A DNA stretch of 64,000 nt, from the NCBI RefSeq assembly GCF_040115645.1, contig NC_089571.1, positions 1,860,001 to 1,924,000 on the forward strand, read 5' to 3'. Positions 37,471 to 48,130 of this stretch are shown piece after piece. The notes under the pieces are model-generated. The model saw only the letters and a list, made by a program, of their open reading frames with translations, searched no databases and was not told the DNA's origin. The position numbers and the translations under genes are program-made. Every line of letters starts with the position of its first letter. Within the stretch, counting starts at the first letter, position 1. Source of the stretch: Euwallacea fornicatus (taxonomy: Eukaryota > Arthropoda > Insecta > Coleoptera > Curculionidae).

Positions 37471-39429
37471 TACGTTCCCTTGTACTTTCGAAAATACATA
37501 TTACAGCATAAATAACGTGTTCACAATTCTTCGTGGACTATCTGGGATTCGTCCAGAATGATATATTATGTAGGTGCGACATGATAGATGGGCATTGGTT
37601 GAAAATAAAAGTAGTATTACGGTGCATAAAAGGATGAATGTTCGGCCTTAATGCACTAAAGCGATTTTTATGCAGTGGAAAACTTCCTAACTGATTGATA
37701 GCAGCGAAAAGCTGAAGGTCATACTCGATATGCCATACAGGGGGTTGATTAAGCGTAATCTTTAAGGGGTGAGTTTCTGAGAAATTTTAATCCACATTAA
37801 CCCAAATCTGCAACGGCTAACTCCTTGAGATATACGGCGTTCAATAAAATTTAATTTTTTTTCACAACTGAAGGCCATTTTGGCAATTTTTTTGCCGCGG
37901 CAGTCCATGGGCGGCACTCGGGCATTTACTCGGTTTTTTATTCGGCCATACAGGTCGCCACCTGCTGTGATGCACTCGAATTTGTCTGGAAGCGACTTTT
38001 TCGCGCCCGCTGCGTGTGATTTTTGAAAAAAAAAACATTTTTTTCTTTCACGAACGAACGCCCAGTGGTGTCCCGCCAGAAGCAGTCGCGTTTAAAAGCA
38101 CTGCGCAAGTCGCCTCTAAAATGACGATGCGCGCAAATCGCCGATTGGAAAACGACGTACGTACATCCGTGGGAGAAAAATCAGAACGTTTCCCGGTAGA
38201 GGATTTCAAAAATCTGACGATGGTTCCTGAAACTGAATTTTTTGGCAATTAAGAGGAAACGTTAATTGCGCGTTTCGGGTAATTAGCGGTAAGTCGCAGT
38301 TAAAACAGTCCAATTTGCTAACGCGGGAATGGCAGACTTGCTCGAGTTGCCAGACGAACGTATCAACGGCGAATTACCCCAAGCGGGTGTCTCCAAACCT
38401 CCAACTCCGAGTAATTAAACACTCAAAATGGGTACTTTCATCTCGTGCCGCAGATGACGCGCAAGCTGGACGAGTACCGACAATGGTCGTTTTAGGGCAA
38501 AACCAGAAAATATTTAGGAAGGGCCCTTTCGTACCATTCGCATCGTATTTGGCACCATGCAGAATCCCACTCCTTGCACGAAACGATACTTTTCCTAACG
38601 AGTGTCCGATGTTAAATCTGACCGTTAAAGGGCGACTTTTTTAACCGGAACAACGAAGCCGCCCCTGCGCGTGGCGTACAGACTTTGAAGGCAATAAATC
38701 CCCTAATTTCGGCCTTATCTCTTATCGCAACCACCGAATAACAACATAAACACTTATAATTTCGCAACATTGCAATTGTGGGGCTCGTTCGAGGCTTAGG
38801 GTGAAATAATGAGCTTAATTTACATTGTAATTTAGTTTATCTCGCCTTACGTATACACTGAAACGTGCCCTAGAGCATGCTGTAGTTTCTATGGTGCAAA
38901 TTTTGGTGGAGTTGTAATTGTCCTCCAAAATTCGTCAAGTCTCCAAGTACAGCGAACAATTCCGACATAAGTTTTTAACCGAAAGTGAGATGGCGAAAAG
39001 CTGCAGATGAATACTCCGTCAGGCTGATGATCAGCGCGTTTTACATTGATACAAATCTCAGTTGGGTAAATGTTTACATAAGAGAAACCTCGGTAAGATT
39101 CTGCTCCTGGTGAATAAAGATTTGGCAGTAAATCAAGAAATCAATCAGGTAAAAGGGCAATCAGATGGGCATCGACCTTCTCCATGTTAGTTTCTTTATT
39201 CCAGCCGTGAATCTGGTCTTATTACATTTTTATTTGGGTAACGAGCAACGTTTGTGGTTTGGGCGGAATTAAAATCGAAATTTGTTTGTCCTACTCCAGG
39301 GTCAACTGTTAGACGAATTGTTTGCGAATAGAGGTTTGTTGGGTCAGTCCCATTCGTCCTCCGAAAGGGAGGACTGAATAGTCAGGGCGAGAGTCGAAGT
39401 ACTGGCTGATTTACGTGGAAATAATGTTC
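37471..39429. other. intergenic; isolated element end
   Basis: TA then CAGGGGGTTGATTAAG at 37736 resembles a left end; no right end was found. GAGTGTCCGATGTT near 38600 resembles the arm of the 35.5 kb element. No gene recognised. Confidence 0.5.
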
Positions 39430-39885
39430 ATGTGCACGCTCAAACCAAGAGGGCTCAACTCGACGGCATCCTCAGAAGTCTGGTCTGGATTCCGAGTTAT
39501 CGATCGCAAGTAGGGCTGAGCAATAGTCCTAGTTTGTAAAAGCATTATCCAGCCAGTTCGGAGTTGTGGTATCCAGCTCTGGGGTGCTGCTAGCTACTCC
39601 GACATCGAGATCCTGCAGCGATTCCAGGCAGAGCCTCTGCGCGTGCTGCGGGCGCCCTCTGGTGCGCGAGCAACGTTGCTCTGCAGTAACCATAAGAGAG
39701 GAAATCCAGATGTATACATGATCCGACTAAACAAGCACCTCGCGGTGAATCCCCTGGATTCCTCTAGGTATTCCAGTCGATTGAACAGACACAACCCACG
39801 GGGGCGACAGGGTCGGCCTCTAATAAGGAGGGGACCGAGGTGCCACCCTTCAACCCTCCCTTGTCTTTTCGTTTTCAGTTTCTAG
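39430..39885 (+). pseudogene. Jockey-type LINE, 3' end of reverse transcriptase ORF
   Basis: The frame from 39538 to the stop at 39885 encodes G-I-Q-L-W-G-A-A, S-D-I-E-I-L-Q-R-F-Q, L-R-V-L-R-A-P, then N-P-L-D-S-S and R-L-N-R-H-N-P. This is the characteristic end of Jockey-clade non-LTR retrotransposon ORF2, past the reverse transcriptase. Just upstream in another frame is T-K-R-A-Q-L-D-G-I-L-R-S-L-V-W, the preceding conserved block, so a frameshift lies near 39535. Nothing 5' of about 39430 is recognisable, as expected for a 5'-truncated insertion. A short 3' UTR leads to a poly(A) tract. Confidence 0.85.
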
Positions 39886-39959
39886 TTTCGTTTTCCCGTT
39901 TCTGTAAGAATAGCTGCTTATTGTCCGTATAATCTGAATCGGGACGGATTGCAACTTGT

Positions 39960-39984
39960 AAAAAAATTAAAAAAAAAAAAAAAC
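39960..39984 (+). repeat. poly(A) tail of the LINE
   Basis: A 25-base A tract interrupted once by TT, about 75 bases after the LINE stop codon. It marks the 3' end of the retrotransposed copy. No clear target-site duplication was seen. Confidence 0.75.
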
Positions 39985-41791
39985 TTGGTCCCCTGAAACT
40001 GCAACTCTTTCCCCAATTCAATCGACTTAACCCTCGAAAAAAACTCACCCTGCATCCGCCAAACAATGGCTCTCCCCACCAGAAATCACCGAAATACCAG
40101 CGAGGTCGATACGAGCTCATGAATAGCGTAGATAGTTGTAGTTGTCGATAGATGGCGCGTATAACCAAATTAGGTCGTACCCACCAATACCCGGCGAAAC
40201 CTGTTTCGTCCAAAGGGAACGTGTTCCGAACCGAAGGTACTCCGAAGCAAACGTGTGTCGAGGTACCACTGAATCCCGAAGTGTTTCCCTTGGCCGAAAT
40301 GAAGTTTTGCTGGGCGCCCTGGCGGATCCCACACCACCCAGAGCGCCAACCCGGAAGCTTTTTAAAAATTTTCCTTAAGGAAAAAAGCAGAGAAAAGCTG
40401 ACACCAAGCAAATGTATAGACCTAACTGTGTATAAATGAGCATTCGTTTAAAGTGAAAGATCGGGTAAAGCAGTATTAATTCATTTCAAGTATTTTCTCA
40501 CCTTAAATGTGCAACACGAGTATTCGCTCAACATGAGAATTTGGCATTGTCTAGTCAATCAAACAATTATCTGATTCCGTATTTTAATGACGTATTTACT
40601 TAATAGAAATGTGGACAGAACCAAACAGATAAATTGACTTTCTCAGCTCGAGAATATAAATCGTCTTGTGCAACTTAAATAACACTCAAAACGATTCATT
40701 AATATTTAATGCAAAAATTTGCTTTTTGCATGCAGATACGATTCGCCATTGCAGAGAGTCCCCCCCAATCTACGGCATGTCCCCAGGTGCAGTTGCAACG
40801 TGGAGAAACCTTCGCATTTTTCATTTTACGAGAGAAATGCATTCTTTATGAAAGTTTTTTCTTAAAAAAAAATCTATATATTTACATCTCATTCGCGGAA
40901 ACTGACCAGGAAACTCTAAATCGCCGCATTAGACGTGAAGGAAACCAAGATGGCGGGAGACGAAGATGACGCCGCGACTCTTATTACAAGGGAGGAATGA
41001 CGCGTACAGTGGGTCAAAAATCGAAAAATCACCCCTTCAAGCCGACTTCCAATCACGCTTGAGAGCCGGGGGATCGAGCGAAAGCTTTGGGTGTCCGCTT
41101 GTAGGTGGGTGCTCAGATAATAGGTGACCAAAGCTTTTACCGGAATATTATATTCTCTGACGCCGCCGCATCCTTCACCAGCGGTACCATTTCGTCTCGC
41201 GATGTACTGGAACCATCACAATCCCTATTTCTGGGTCGCTGGTGCTGGGCAAAAGTGAACGTATGACGTGCAATTTCTCACCATATTTTTGTGTGTGTGT
41301 GTGTGTGAAATTTCCATTTTACACTGAATTAATGTAATAAAATCCCCAATAAGCAAAGTATTGATTAAAGTCGCAACTTAAAAATGGGAATAATCCAGTG
41401 CAGGCGATTCAATAACAAACACTCAAAATCTGTTTTTTTTCCAGGTACGTCTGCGCATCTTGAGCTTTATTGAAGCGGTACGCGACACTCTTCCCACCAT
41501 CTATGCGATTACATCCATACAGGTTTGATAAGATACAATAAGTACACAAGGTAATTCGGTCATATTTGACTTAAGTAACTTTCTAACTATCATATTTCTT
41601 ATTAATATTCAATGGAACGTACTGTAACTATCCGCTATGCGCATCCAAACCTCTACAAAAGTGAGATTTTCAGTAGGTACGGGTACTATTAGGTAATAAA
41701 GACGAACTAAAATTGCTAACATCACAATTCTAGGCCCATAAAGGGGCGCATGAGGCGTCTACGTCATGCAGGGGTAGCAAAGCAGCTTTTT
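39985..41791. other. between LINE and lysozyme; no gene recognised
   Basis: A 178-codon minus-strand frame (40411-39875) overlaps the LINE 3' UTR and has no known motif; overlapping plus frames are also open. The (GT)n run is at 41290. Nothing else is supported. Confidence 0.5.
41290..41307 (+). repeat. (GT)n microsatellite
   Basis: Nine GT units at 41290-41307. Confidence 0.95.
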
Positions 41792-41797
41792 TTTATT
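41792..41797 (-). promoter_or_regulatory. candidate polyadenylation signal of the lysozyme gene
   Basis: AATAAA on the minus strand, 111 bases after the lysozyme stop codon. The position suits a short 3' UTR, but the hexamer is common in AT-rich DNA. Confidence 0.45.
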
Positions 41798-41907
41798 TAC
41801 GTATTTTTTAACTGTCAAATTTTGATTCTATGAATTGTTTGATGATTCTAGAATGGTGAGATTAACAATTTCGATTTTGCGTAAATCATATCGGCGGCAT
41901 ACAGACA

Positions 41908-42038
41908 CTAGCAAGGCGGGAAGGGTAGCTTCCGACCATAACAGCTTCGCATCCATCCTTCCCAGGCTCGGAATCCGAGGTCTCTTTGGACCTTCTTAGC
42001 GCATATCGAATCGTCTTGGATGTTCTCATCGATGAGAG
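41908..42038 (-). CDS. lysozyme exon 4 (C terminus)
   Basis: A pyrimidine-rich tract and CAG precede 42038. The 131 nt finish Thr98 and encode 42 further residues from L-I-D-E-N-I-Q-D-D to K-L-P-F-P-P-C, then TAG at 41910-41908. The S-I-C-A-K-K and A-W-E-G-W motifs are typical of the C-terminal domain of insect c-type lysozymes. Confidence 0.92.
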
Positions 42039-45000
42039 CTGAAAAAATACAGGAACGTAGACACAAAAATTGAACATTTCTGACATGAAAACCGATTAGC
42101 AATTTGAACCTTCGGTATATTTGGTGTCCTTATTAATTAGTTTTTTTTTTGGTCGAAATCCGAGATGGCCACTACCATCTTTTACGTGGGACACCCTGTG
42201 TGTCGGTTGCACCGGGTGGAGTCAGATCTTTAGAGCTACTCACTTTCGCATTTTATTTGACATTTTCCTCCAATCGATCCCCATTTGCACCACTCCTTGT
42301 CGTTTATCTGCAATGCATAATCGACGTTACTTGGAGGATCCAGTTTTGCTCTTATGCAATAAACAATTGGTCGAAGTAAATTTGAGAGCGAGATTGAACA
42401 TTCAGAAACAATTATTCATATGTTGCGCTGCAGATAATTTTTTTTTTAACCTTGCGACCCCTCCCCCCTCCCACCCCCCGCGAACCGACAAGTGCGGTAA
42501 AAGTTGCTTTGCCGCACGGGGCGCGGCGAAATTTCTTTTTCGACAGCGAGACGATTTAAATTGCTCTTCGGCACTGATAAAAAAAACTCCCGTGAACTAA
42601 ATCAGGCTTAATTTCAACCTATAAGAGAAGAACTTCTGCAACTTTAGCGTTTGCCACCTATATATGGCTAATCTGCGACTGGAATCCTCGACTATCAAAC
42701 TTCAACAATTATCATATTTTGGCCTGAATGGGTGTTGTTGAAATTCGCTTCCTCGGGGATCCATCCAATTCCATTTCAGCGACCACTCCTGTTTCAGAAC
42801 TGGCGTCCCTCGATAAGGGTTTCCCTTATCGAACGAGATCAGTTCCAAAACAGGTATCTCAACGAGATTGTGTTCCGCAATTGCTAATAAATAATTGCTT
42901 TAATCAACTCTCATTATTATTATTATTATTTTATTTTGAATTTTCGACTGCTAAAGAAAATATACAAAAATTTATTTACATTAAAGGTTATACCGACCTG
43001 AAATAGCCCCAACGACTTGGTCCAATCAGCCTTTTCAGTTACTTTTGCGGTATTCTTTCCACTCTCGCTTTCGATCAAACAAACCCCTAAAAGATATATC
43101 AGTTTCTCGCTTATCTGCCATGTTATTTAATTACAGTAAAAGGGTCCAATTTAGGCCGAAATTAGTAAAGTGCTGCCAGCTTTAACATCAGGCTAGATCA
43201 AAGAAACGCTGAAATGGTCCGGCATTGGTCAAGTTCATGATTTCCATGAAGACTAGCCTGATACCGAAGCTAACGGCTCGTGCTTCGGCTCGCAAAGGTG
43301 CGATAAGCCGCTTTACCATAATTTACACACGAAATTAGAAACAAATCAAAGTCACTCTAAATATTAATAATAGATCATCGAGATGACGGAGTCACAGCAA
43401 CGTCCTAAAACTAAGTGCAATTTATCTTGAATTTTCGGCTTTATACCGTGTGGTCGTTCCAGAGTTGCGCACGCACCAACATAAGTAGCCTTTCGCCTTC
43501 AGTGTGCAAATCACGCGTGCCCGTGGAAACACGACAAGTATCACCCGGACCGCTTGGTTCAACCAAAGTTCGGTCGAATCTCCGCTTTCCGGGTTGGCCA
43601 CCCGCCCGCGGGGGGACCCTGCCTCCTCTCTTTTCTATCAACTCGAAGAAGTGAAAATCGTACAGGGTGCGGCTGCATAGCAAGTATTCCATGGATAGTT
43701 ACGCGATTGTAAATTTGCGAAATAAAGCTGACCGGAAGGAGCGCGGGTGAATTTCCGAAATGAATCTGAAAGAAAATCCTCCCGTCTGCGGCTTATTGTA
43801 ATGAACAAAAATTTCTAAAAAAAAACAAAATAAATGATGTTGAGTGTCAGAATTGCGAGGATCGTAAGCTTCCCACGTGAAGCAGGATCGCGTTTAAAAA
43901 CGACCCCTTTGAGGGGTCATTATTCAAAAACTATTGAAGCTGCCCTGGGTACCAAGACTGATACGACTCAATGAGTTGTGATTTATGAAAACGAAAAAAT
44001 TTGCAAGATGCTCCGTTTGAATAAAACTGGCTGTTGGGCGGCAGAAATGCGAGGGATTTCAACCACCCACTTGCAGCAAAACTTCGTTATCATTGAAGAT
44101 TTATGACTTCAAAACTATTAGAGGTAGATAAAAACATTCACTGAGGTGAACTTGGAAGACTAATGTGTTATTTTCACCTCATAGAGGCCATTTTCACATC
44201 ATGATTCCCAGATCAAGGCATGCACTACTAGGTCTCTCCGTAATTCTGTGGGTGGCTTGCAACACCCTACATGTAGTTTAAATCGGATGATGTATGTGGC
44301 CATTTTGCAATAACAATTTTCTTTGCCGATGATACGTTGGAGCTTATGCATTTTCAAAATAAAAACAAAAAAGAAAGAAGAGTACCGCTTCCACTCAGCA
44401 TCGGCAGATGAATAGTGTATCTGTACGTAGCTCTTCGTAGATTACAAAGATAGCTCCGAAGCTCCCGACCTGATCATTTCGCACCTGAGACAAAAGAGCA
44501 GTCGAAGCGATGAACTCAAAGGGGAGAAGCGGTTCCAAGAAAATAGGCAAAGACGGTTCCGTCTGCAGGAGCGGTGGTGGCATTAGTATTTTGGGATGCA
44601 CCTGGGATCATTTTCATTGATCATTTCCCCAAAGGAAAACGAATGAACAGAGAATACCTATCAATTTGTTACGACATTTGAGCGAAGAAATTAAGAACAA
44701 GCGACCGCATTTGACGAAAAAGAAACTCTTCTTTCATCACGACGACTCACCAGTCTACGCCTACGTCATCGCGATGGCCGGAATCAATCAACGTCCTTCT
44801 GAACTTTTTCCGCGTCCATCCTCTTCGCCAGACTTAGCTCCCTCAGATTATTTTCTATTTTCAAACTTGACAAAACGACTCGGTGGGAAGAGATTTGCCA
44901 ATGATGACGAAGTGGAGTCCGACGCTGATGAATATTTCGAAGCATTCGAAGCTTCTTACCAGAATCACGGTGTAGGCGCCGCAACGCCGCTGGGAGCATA

Positions 45001-46518
45001 TGATCATCGTTGGGAAAAGTATGTCAATCTCCAAGGAGACGACGTTGGGGAATCATGTAATATTTTCCATTTTTTTTAATGAAATTTTGATAAGACTGGC
45101 AAGTGTGCAACAAAAAAATTCACATCTCCACACAAGCTCTTAAGAATAATAAAAAAGAATGGAGAAGTTTAGCTACAATGTTTTTTATTTATTTACTCGA
45201 AATCGGTGCGACCTGCGGAGAAAGGTCAAGAGGCCTTTTTTCTTCCAAATCGAACAGGTAATTAAAAAAGGAACAGAATATTGGAAGAGAACAGTGGCGT
45301 ACCACACTTTTCCTTTAAACTTTCCAGCAATTATCCTGCCCGCACGCCACTGTTTTTAGAGTAAAGTGCGCACCTTTGCTGACTCTCAAACCCTGCAAAA
45401 TTTCGTTGAAGTGTCTCAAGTGGTTTCGGATATATATATATTTAAAAAATTGTAAATTTTTAAAGAAGTTTTCACACCCAGTATCTCCGCAACGCAGCGT
45501 TTTTGGGACGTAGTTCATATGACAAAATTACCTTTGTTCCAGCTGTAGAGTACGCTCCCGAAGTTAGGTACCGTACTTAGGAAACACCCCGTATACATGA
45601 AAACGCGCGTGGGAAAAATGGTTGGCAAAATTGAAATGAAATATTCGGAGAAAGTGGAAGGAGACTCGTGGAAACAGGACCGGTCCGAACGCTTTCCGCC
45701 GTATGCGCCGGTCCCGCTCCCTTCTCCCTCGGACCGATCTGGCAGCACTTCCAAATGGATTTTTGTGTCTTCCATTCTTTTTCATTCGATCGGCGATTAC
45801 GTGCAGATGCAAGTGGTTTTGCCACAGAAAGGCAGAAAGGCCCGACGGTCGTCAGAAGCCGCGCTGGTGCGCATTAAAATAGAAATAATTAATTCCCCTC
45901 GACCACATTATCGACCAGTCCGTTAAGGAACAAGAGGCCGAGTACTGAGTCGAATAATAATTAATTGCGTTATGAAATCTCGAATCGTATCACATGTGAA
46001 TTTCCCAGAACGGTAATATTTACAATAACGAAACTATTGAAAAATAAATTATCGTTTTTTGTGCAATTTGCAGTTGCTCAAACTTAACCTTCTTATCGCG
46101 GCAATATATCGAGTCCGCCAGGGAAAAGTAAATAGTTTCGTTGTTGATAGCTTGAAAATTTGTAAAATTTCAGTGAGAACGATAAGGTCGCTCAGCTTGC
46201 ATCACTCCCTTCTAAGAATCTTAAAGGCAAGTTTTCCAATAGACCTTTTTTCTAGCTTGACCGTTGGTCATCACTTCATTTTGGAGCTGCGGCGATTCGA
46301 AATATGCATTTAAGAAAAACCCGAAACGCAATTATCAAACACCCGAATCAGACGTAACAAGTCTTAAAAGTAAACTTACAATTCCCGACATAACTCCTCT
46401 CAAATCCATTATTCAAGAGCTCCTTTGTAAGGCCGCATTTGGTGAACACTTTGGCGTCCGCATCGTATACGAGCAGCAGGACGAGCACGATCGTCGCAAA
46501 AAACTCAACTTTCTTCAT
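41908..46518 (-). CDS. c-type lysozyme (secreted, four exons, catalytic Asp replaced)
   Basis: Exons 46518-46380, 43086-42998, 42307-42244 and 42038-41908 join to a 423-nt frame encoding 140 residues. Phases agree at every junction; for example T from exon 1 plus GG from exon 2 makes Trp47. Residues 1-22 are a signal peptide (MKKVEFFATIVLVLLLVYDA and two more residues); the mature protein starts K-V-F-T-K-C. There are eight Cys (27, 49, 83, 92, 96, 110, 130, 140), the number that forms the four disulfides of c-type lysozymes. Family landmarks are W-V-C-L-I-E-S-E-S (catalytic Glu52), G-L-F-Q-I-N (73-78), E-W-C (81-83), and A-W-E-G-W near the C terminus. The family normally hydrolyses peptidoglycan in immunity or digestion. 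Here the position of the second catalytic residue (Asp of D-Y-G-x-F-Q-I-N) is Ser71, so normal muramidase activity is doubtful. Introns are 3293, 690 and 205 nt. The identification is firm; the function is inferred. Confidence 0.94.
42244..42307 (-). CDS. lysozyme exon 3 (substrate-cleft loop)
   Basis: Acceptor TTGCAG ends at 42308; donor GTGAGT starts at 42243. The 64 nt encode I-N-D-K-E-W-C through K-C-E plus the first base of Thr98. Three cysteines (83, 92, 96) are here. The exon is too short for a routine ORF screen; it was found by looking for the residues that must follow F-Q in this family. Confidence 0.9.
42998..43086 (-). CDS. lysozyme exon 2 (catalytic Glu region)
   Basis: Acceptor TTTTAG ends at 43087, and the donor is CAG then GTCGGT at 42997. 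The 89 nt complete the split Trp codon and encode 29 residues from V-C-L-I-E-S-E-S to L-G-L-F-Q. Glu52 is the catalytic acid. The Asp expected two residues before the Gly of G-L-F-Q is Ser71. The donor GTCGGT is weaker than the other two, but both the phase and the protein match require it. Confidence 0.9.
44440..45079 (+). pseudogene. mariner transposase relic, C-terminal two thirds
   Basis: It lies in lysozyme intron 1, antisense to that gene. Frame pieces in order are P-E-T-K-E-Q-S-K (about 44480), K-T-V-P-S-A-G, L-V-F-W-D-A-P-G-I-I-F-I-D, G-K-R-M-N-R-E-Y, then after a frameshift near 44665 K-N-K-R-P-H-L-T, F-F-H-H-D-D-S-P-V, L-A-P-S-D-Y-F and R-W-E-K-Y-V-N-L-Q-G-D. The second and third catalytic Asp positions can be read. 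The N-terminal DNA-binding part is not recognisable upstream. In-frame stops and shifts make it a relic. It belongs to the same family as the 33.4 kb copy. Confidence 0.87.
45290..45354. repeat. 65-base hairpin element in lysozyme intron 1
   Basis: AACAGTGGCGT (45290-45300) and ACGCCACTGTT (45344-45354) are perfect 11-base inverted repeats around a 43-base spacer. CAGTGGCG-type ends are known from hAT-related miniature elements, so this may be a very short MITE. No 8-base target duplication is visible. Confidence 0.55.
46380..46518 (-). CDS. lysozyme exon 1 (signal peptide and N terminus)
   Basis: ATG is at 46518-46516. The exon codes 46 residues plus one base and ends in G-N followed by donor GTAAGT (46379 downward). 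It covers the signal peptide and the first mature helix with K-C-G-L-T-K-E-L-L-N-N-G-F. This start was chosen because the hydrophobic core of the signal peptide follows immediately and the mature N terminus falls at the expected place. An 101-codon open frame on the opposite strand here is an antisense shadow. Confidence 0.92.
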
Positions 46519-46813
46519 GTCCTCGCGGTCCTAATTAAATATAACAACTCCAAAAGTGAAGTTAGTTAACCGTCGGTTAGTGCACTTTCGAGAGCTTCCT
46601 GCGAATACGCGATGAGTGTTGCAGGATCGTCGATCTGCTCTGTAAAAGGAAGTTGAATACGTTATTATCGAGGATGATGGGCTCGATTATATTCGAATGT
46701 ATTTGGGTAATTTTGTGGTAATTGCATATATGGGATTTTTCAGTAAATGTCGTGGTATTCCACGTCATCGGCCAGCGGAGATGGCCGACGATGGGTAATG
46801 GCGGCTCCTTCTA

Positions 46814-48130
46814 CGGGGTGTCTGAGAGAAAACGCGGGCAGAGTTACAACTCGATCATTCGCTAGCGCACTTCGGGAACCAAACAAAAAGGAAAAAAGGC
46901 GTTTTTCAGACTTCCAGGCAACGTCAAAGTTGATTTTTTCCAAACTCAACTTCTGCGGGCGTCAGCTTCAGGATCTCGAATGGAACTCCACGTTTTTCTT
47001 ACGTTTTTTGATAGAAAATGCTTTTATGGATTTAACGATGCGAAGCGAGTCGGTTTTAGTGCAATTTTTAACAGGAAAATTTCGAACAGCGCGGATTGTG
47101 TGTCATCCCGCCGCATCATCTTGTACATAGACGCCTGGCGCCATGGACAAGCGGCGCCCGTGTGATCCCCGGCGAGAAGAGACTGGGTAACGCCACCTAT
47201 TGGAGCCACGTCATTTTCCCTCACGATTTTCTGCGAGCCATCACGCCGCGAGTGTGACGATTCTAAAACGGTTCTGTAAAACATACTTTTCCGAATTTGA
47301 TGACGTATTAATGGTATAACAATTTTAAACCTAAAAAATCGAAGAACTTTATTCCCTTGAGGCTCAATGCATTGGCTTGAGTATTACAAACGTTATTTTT
47401 CTCCTGCACGTAACAACGTATTTATCGAAATTGACCCTTGATGATTATCGTCGAGAACTACGCTAATGACTGTTTTTGTTGCACTATATAACTAATTTAT
47501 AATAATCGCCCTTGCAGCGCAATCGATCATAGGAAAATACGAAGCAGAATTGGGTGGTTCCAACGGTGGGGCGGCCTCATCTTGACCGCTGCAGATGCAG
47601 ATGATCATAGAAAAATGCAGATGATCACAGAAAAATGCAGATGATCACAGAAAAATGCAGATGATCATAGAAAAATGCAGATGATCGTAGAAAAATGCAG
47701 ATGATCATAGAAAAATGCAGATGATCACAGAAAAATGCAGATGATCACAGAAAAATGCAGATGATCATAGAAAAATGCAGATGATCATAGAAAAACGCAG
47801 ATGGCCCCATGACGGTGCAGGTGGTTGCGCAACCCTTAATGTCCAAATTTAGAATGCAGACGGCTACCAAACTCATATTGTTCAAATTTTTAATTTTTTT
47901 TTCGGTTAAAAATTGTTTTAACATTAACTTCTCATACATAATCAGATTTAGAAGAATATTTTCTATCAAAAAATGTGGAAAAACATATGAAATTCCATTT
48001 AACATTCTGGAGTCGACGCCTAAAGCAGGAGCAAGGCTGAAAAGCGTAACTTTCTTTGGTTTTTAGTTCATCAAAATCTGCTGTTAAACAACTAAGGTAT
48101 AGCTTCGCCCGTTTTTTTTTAAACATCCTG
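46814..48130. mobile_element. inverted-repeat element carrying a 20-base minisatellite
   Basis: The ends are TA then CGGGGTGTCTGAGAG (46812) and, read inward, TA then CAGGATGTTTAAA (from 48132). Arms 46814 to about 47160 and about 47816-48130 match in inverted order: GGCGTCRNCTYCAGRATSTYRAATGGAA, TTTTTTGATAGAAAAT, GTGCAATTTTT with counterparts. The loop contains ten tandem 20-base units (47596-47795). It starts 296 bases upstream of the lysozyme ATG, so it may overlap that gene's promoter. Confidence 0.8.
47596..47795 (+). repeat. 20-base minisatellite, ten units
   Basis: Ten head-to-tail units of ATGCAGATGATCAYAGAAAA. Variation is mainly CAC/CAT, with one CGT, in the middle. An eleventh, diverged unit at 47796 leads into the right arm of the host element. 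Only point differences separate the units, suggesting recent expansion. Confidence 0.95.

Noticed and set aside
39875..40411. 178-codon minus-strand frame
   Set aside because: It overlaps the LINE 3' UTR and poly(A), giving a poly-Phe stretch, and has no known motif; plus frames overlap it.
42121..42600. Plus-strand frame of 159 codons
   Set aside because: It covers lysozyme exon 3 and its introns in antisense; no motif of its own.
43663..44269. Possible CAGGGTG element pair in lysozyme intron 1
   Set aside because: The ends face each other, but no similarity was found beyond the tips.
46264..46569. Plus-strand frame of 101 codons
   Set aside because: It is antisense to lysozyme exon 1, which has a signal peptide, splice donor and matching downstream exons.
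47581..47820. CRISPR-like array
   Set aside because: The 20-base units are strictly tandem without spacers, so it is a minisatellite.
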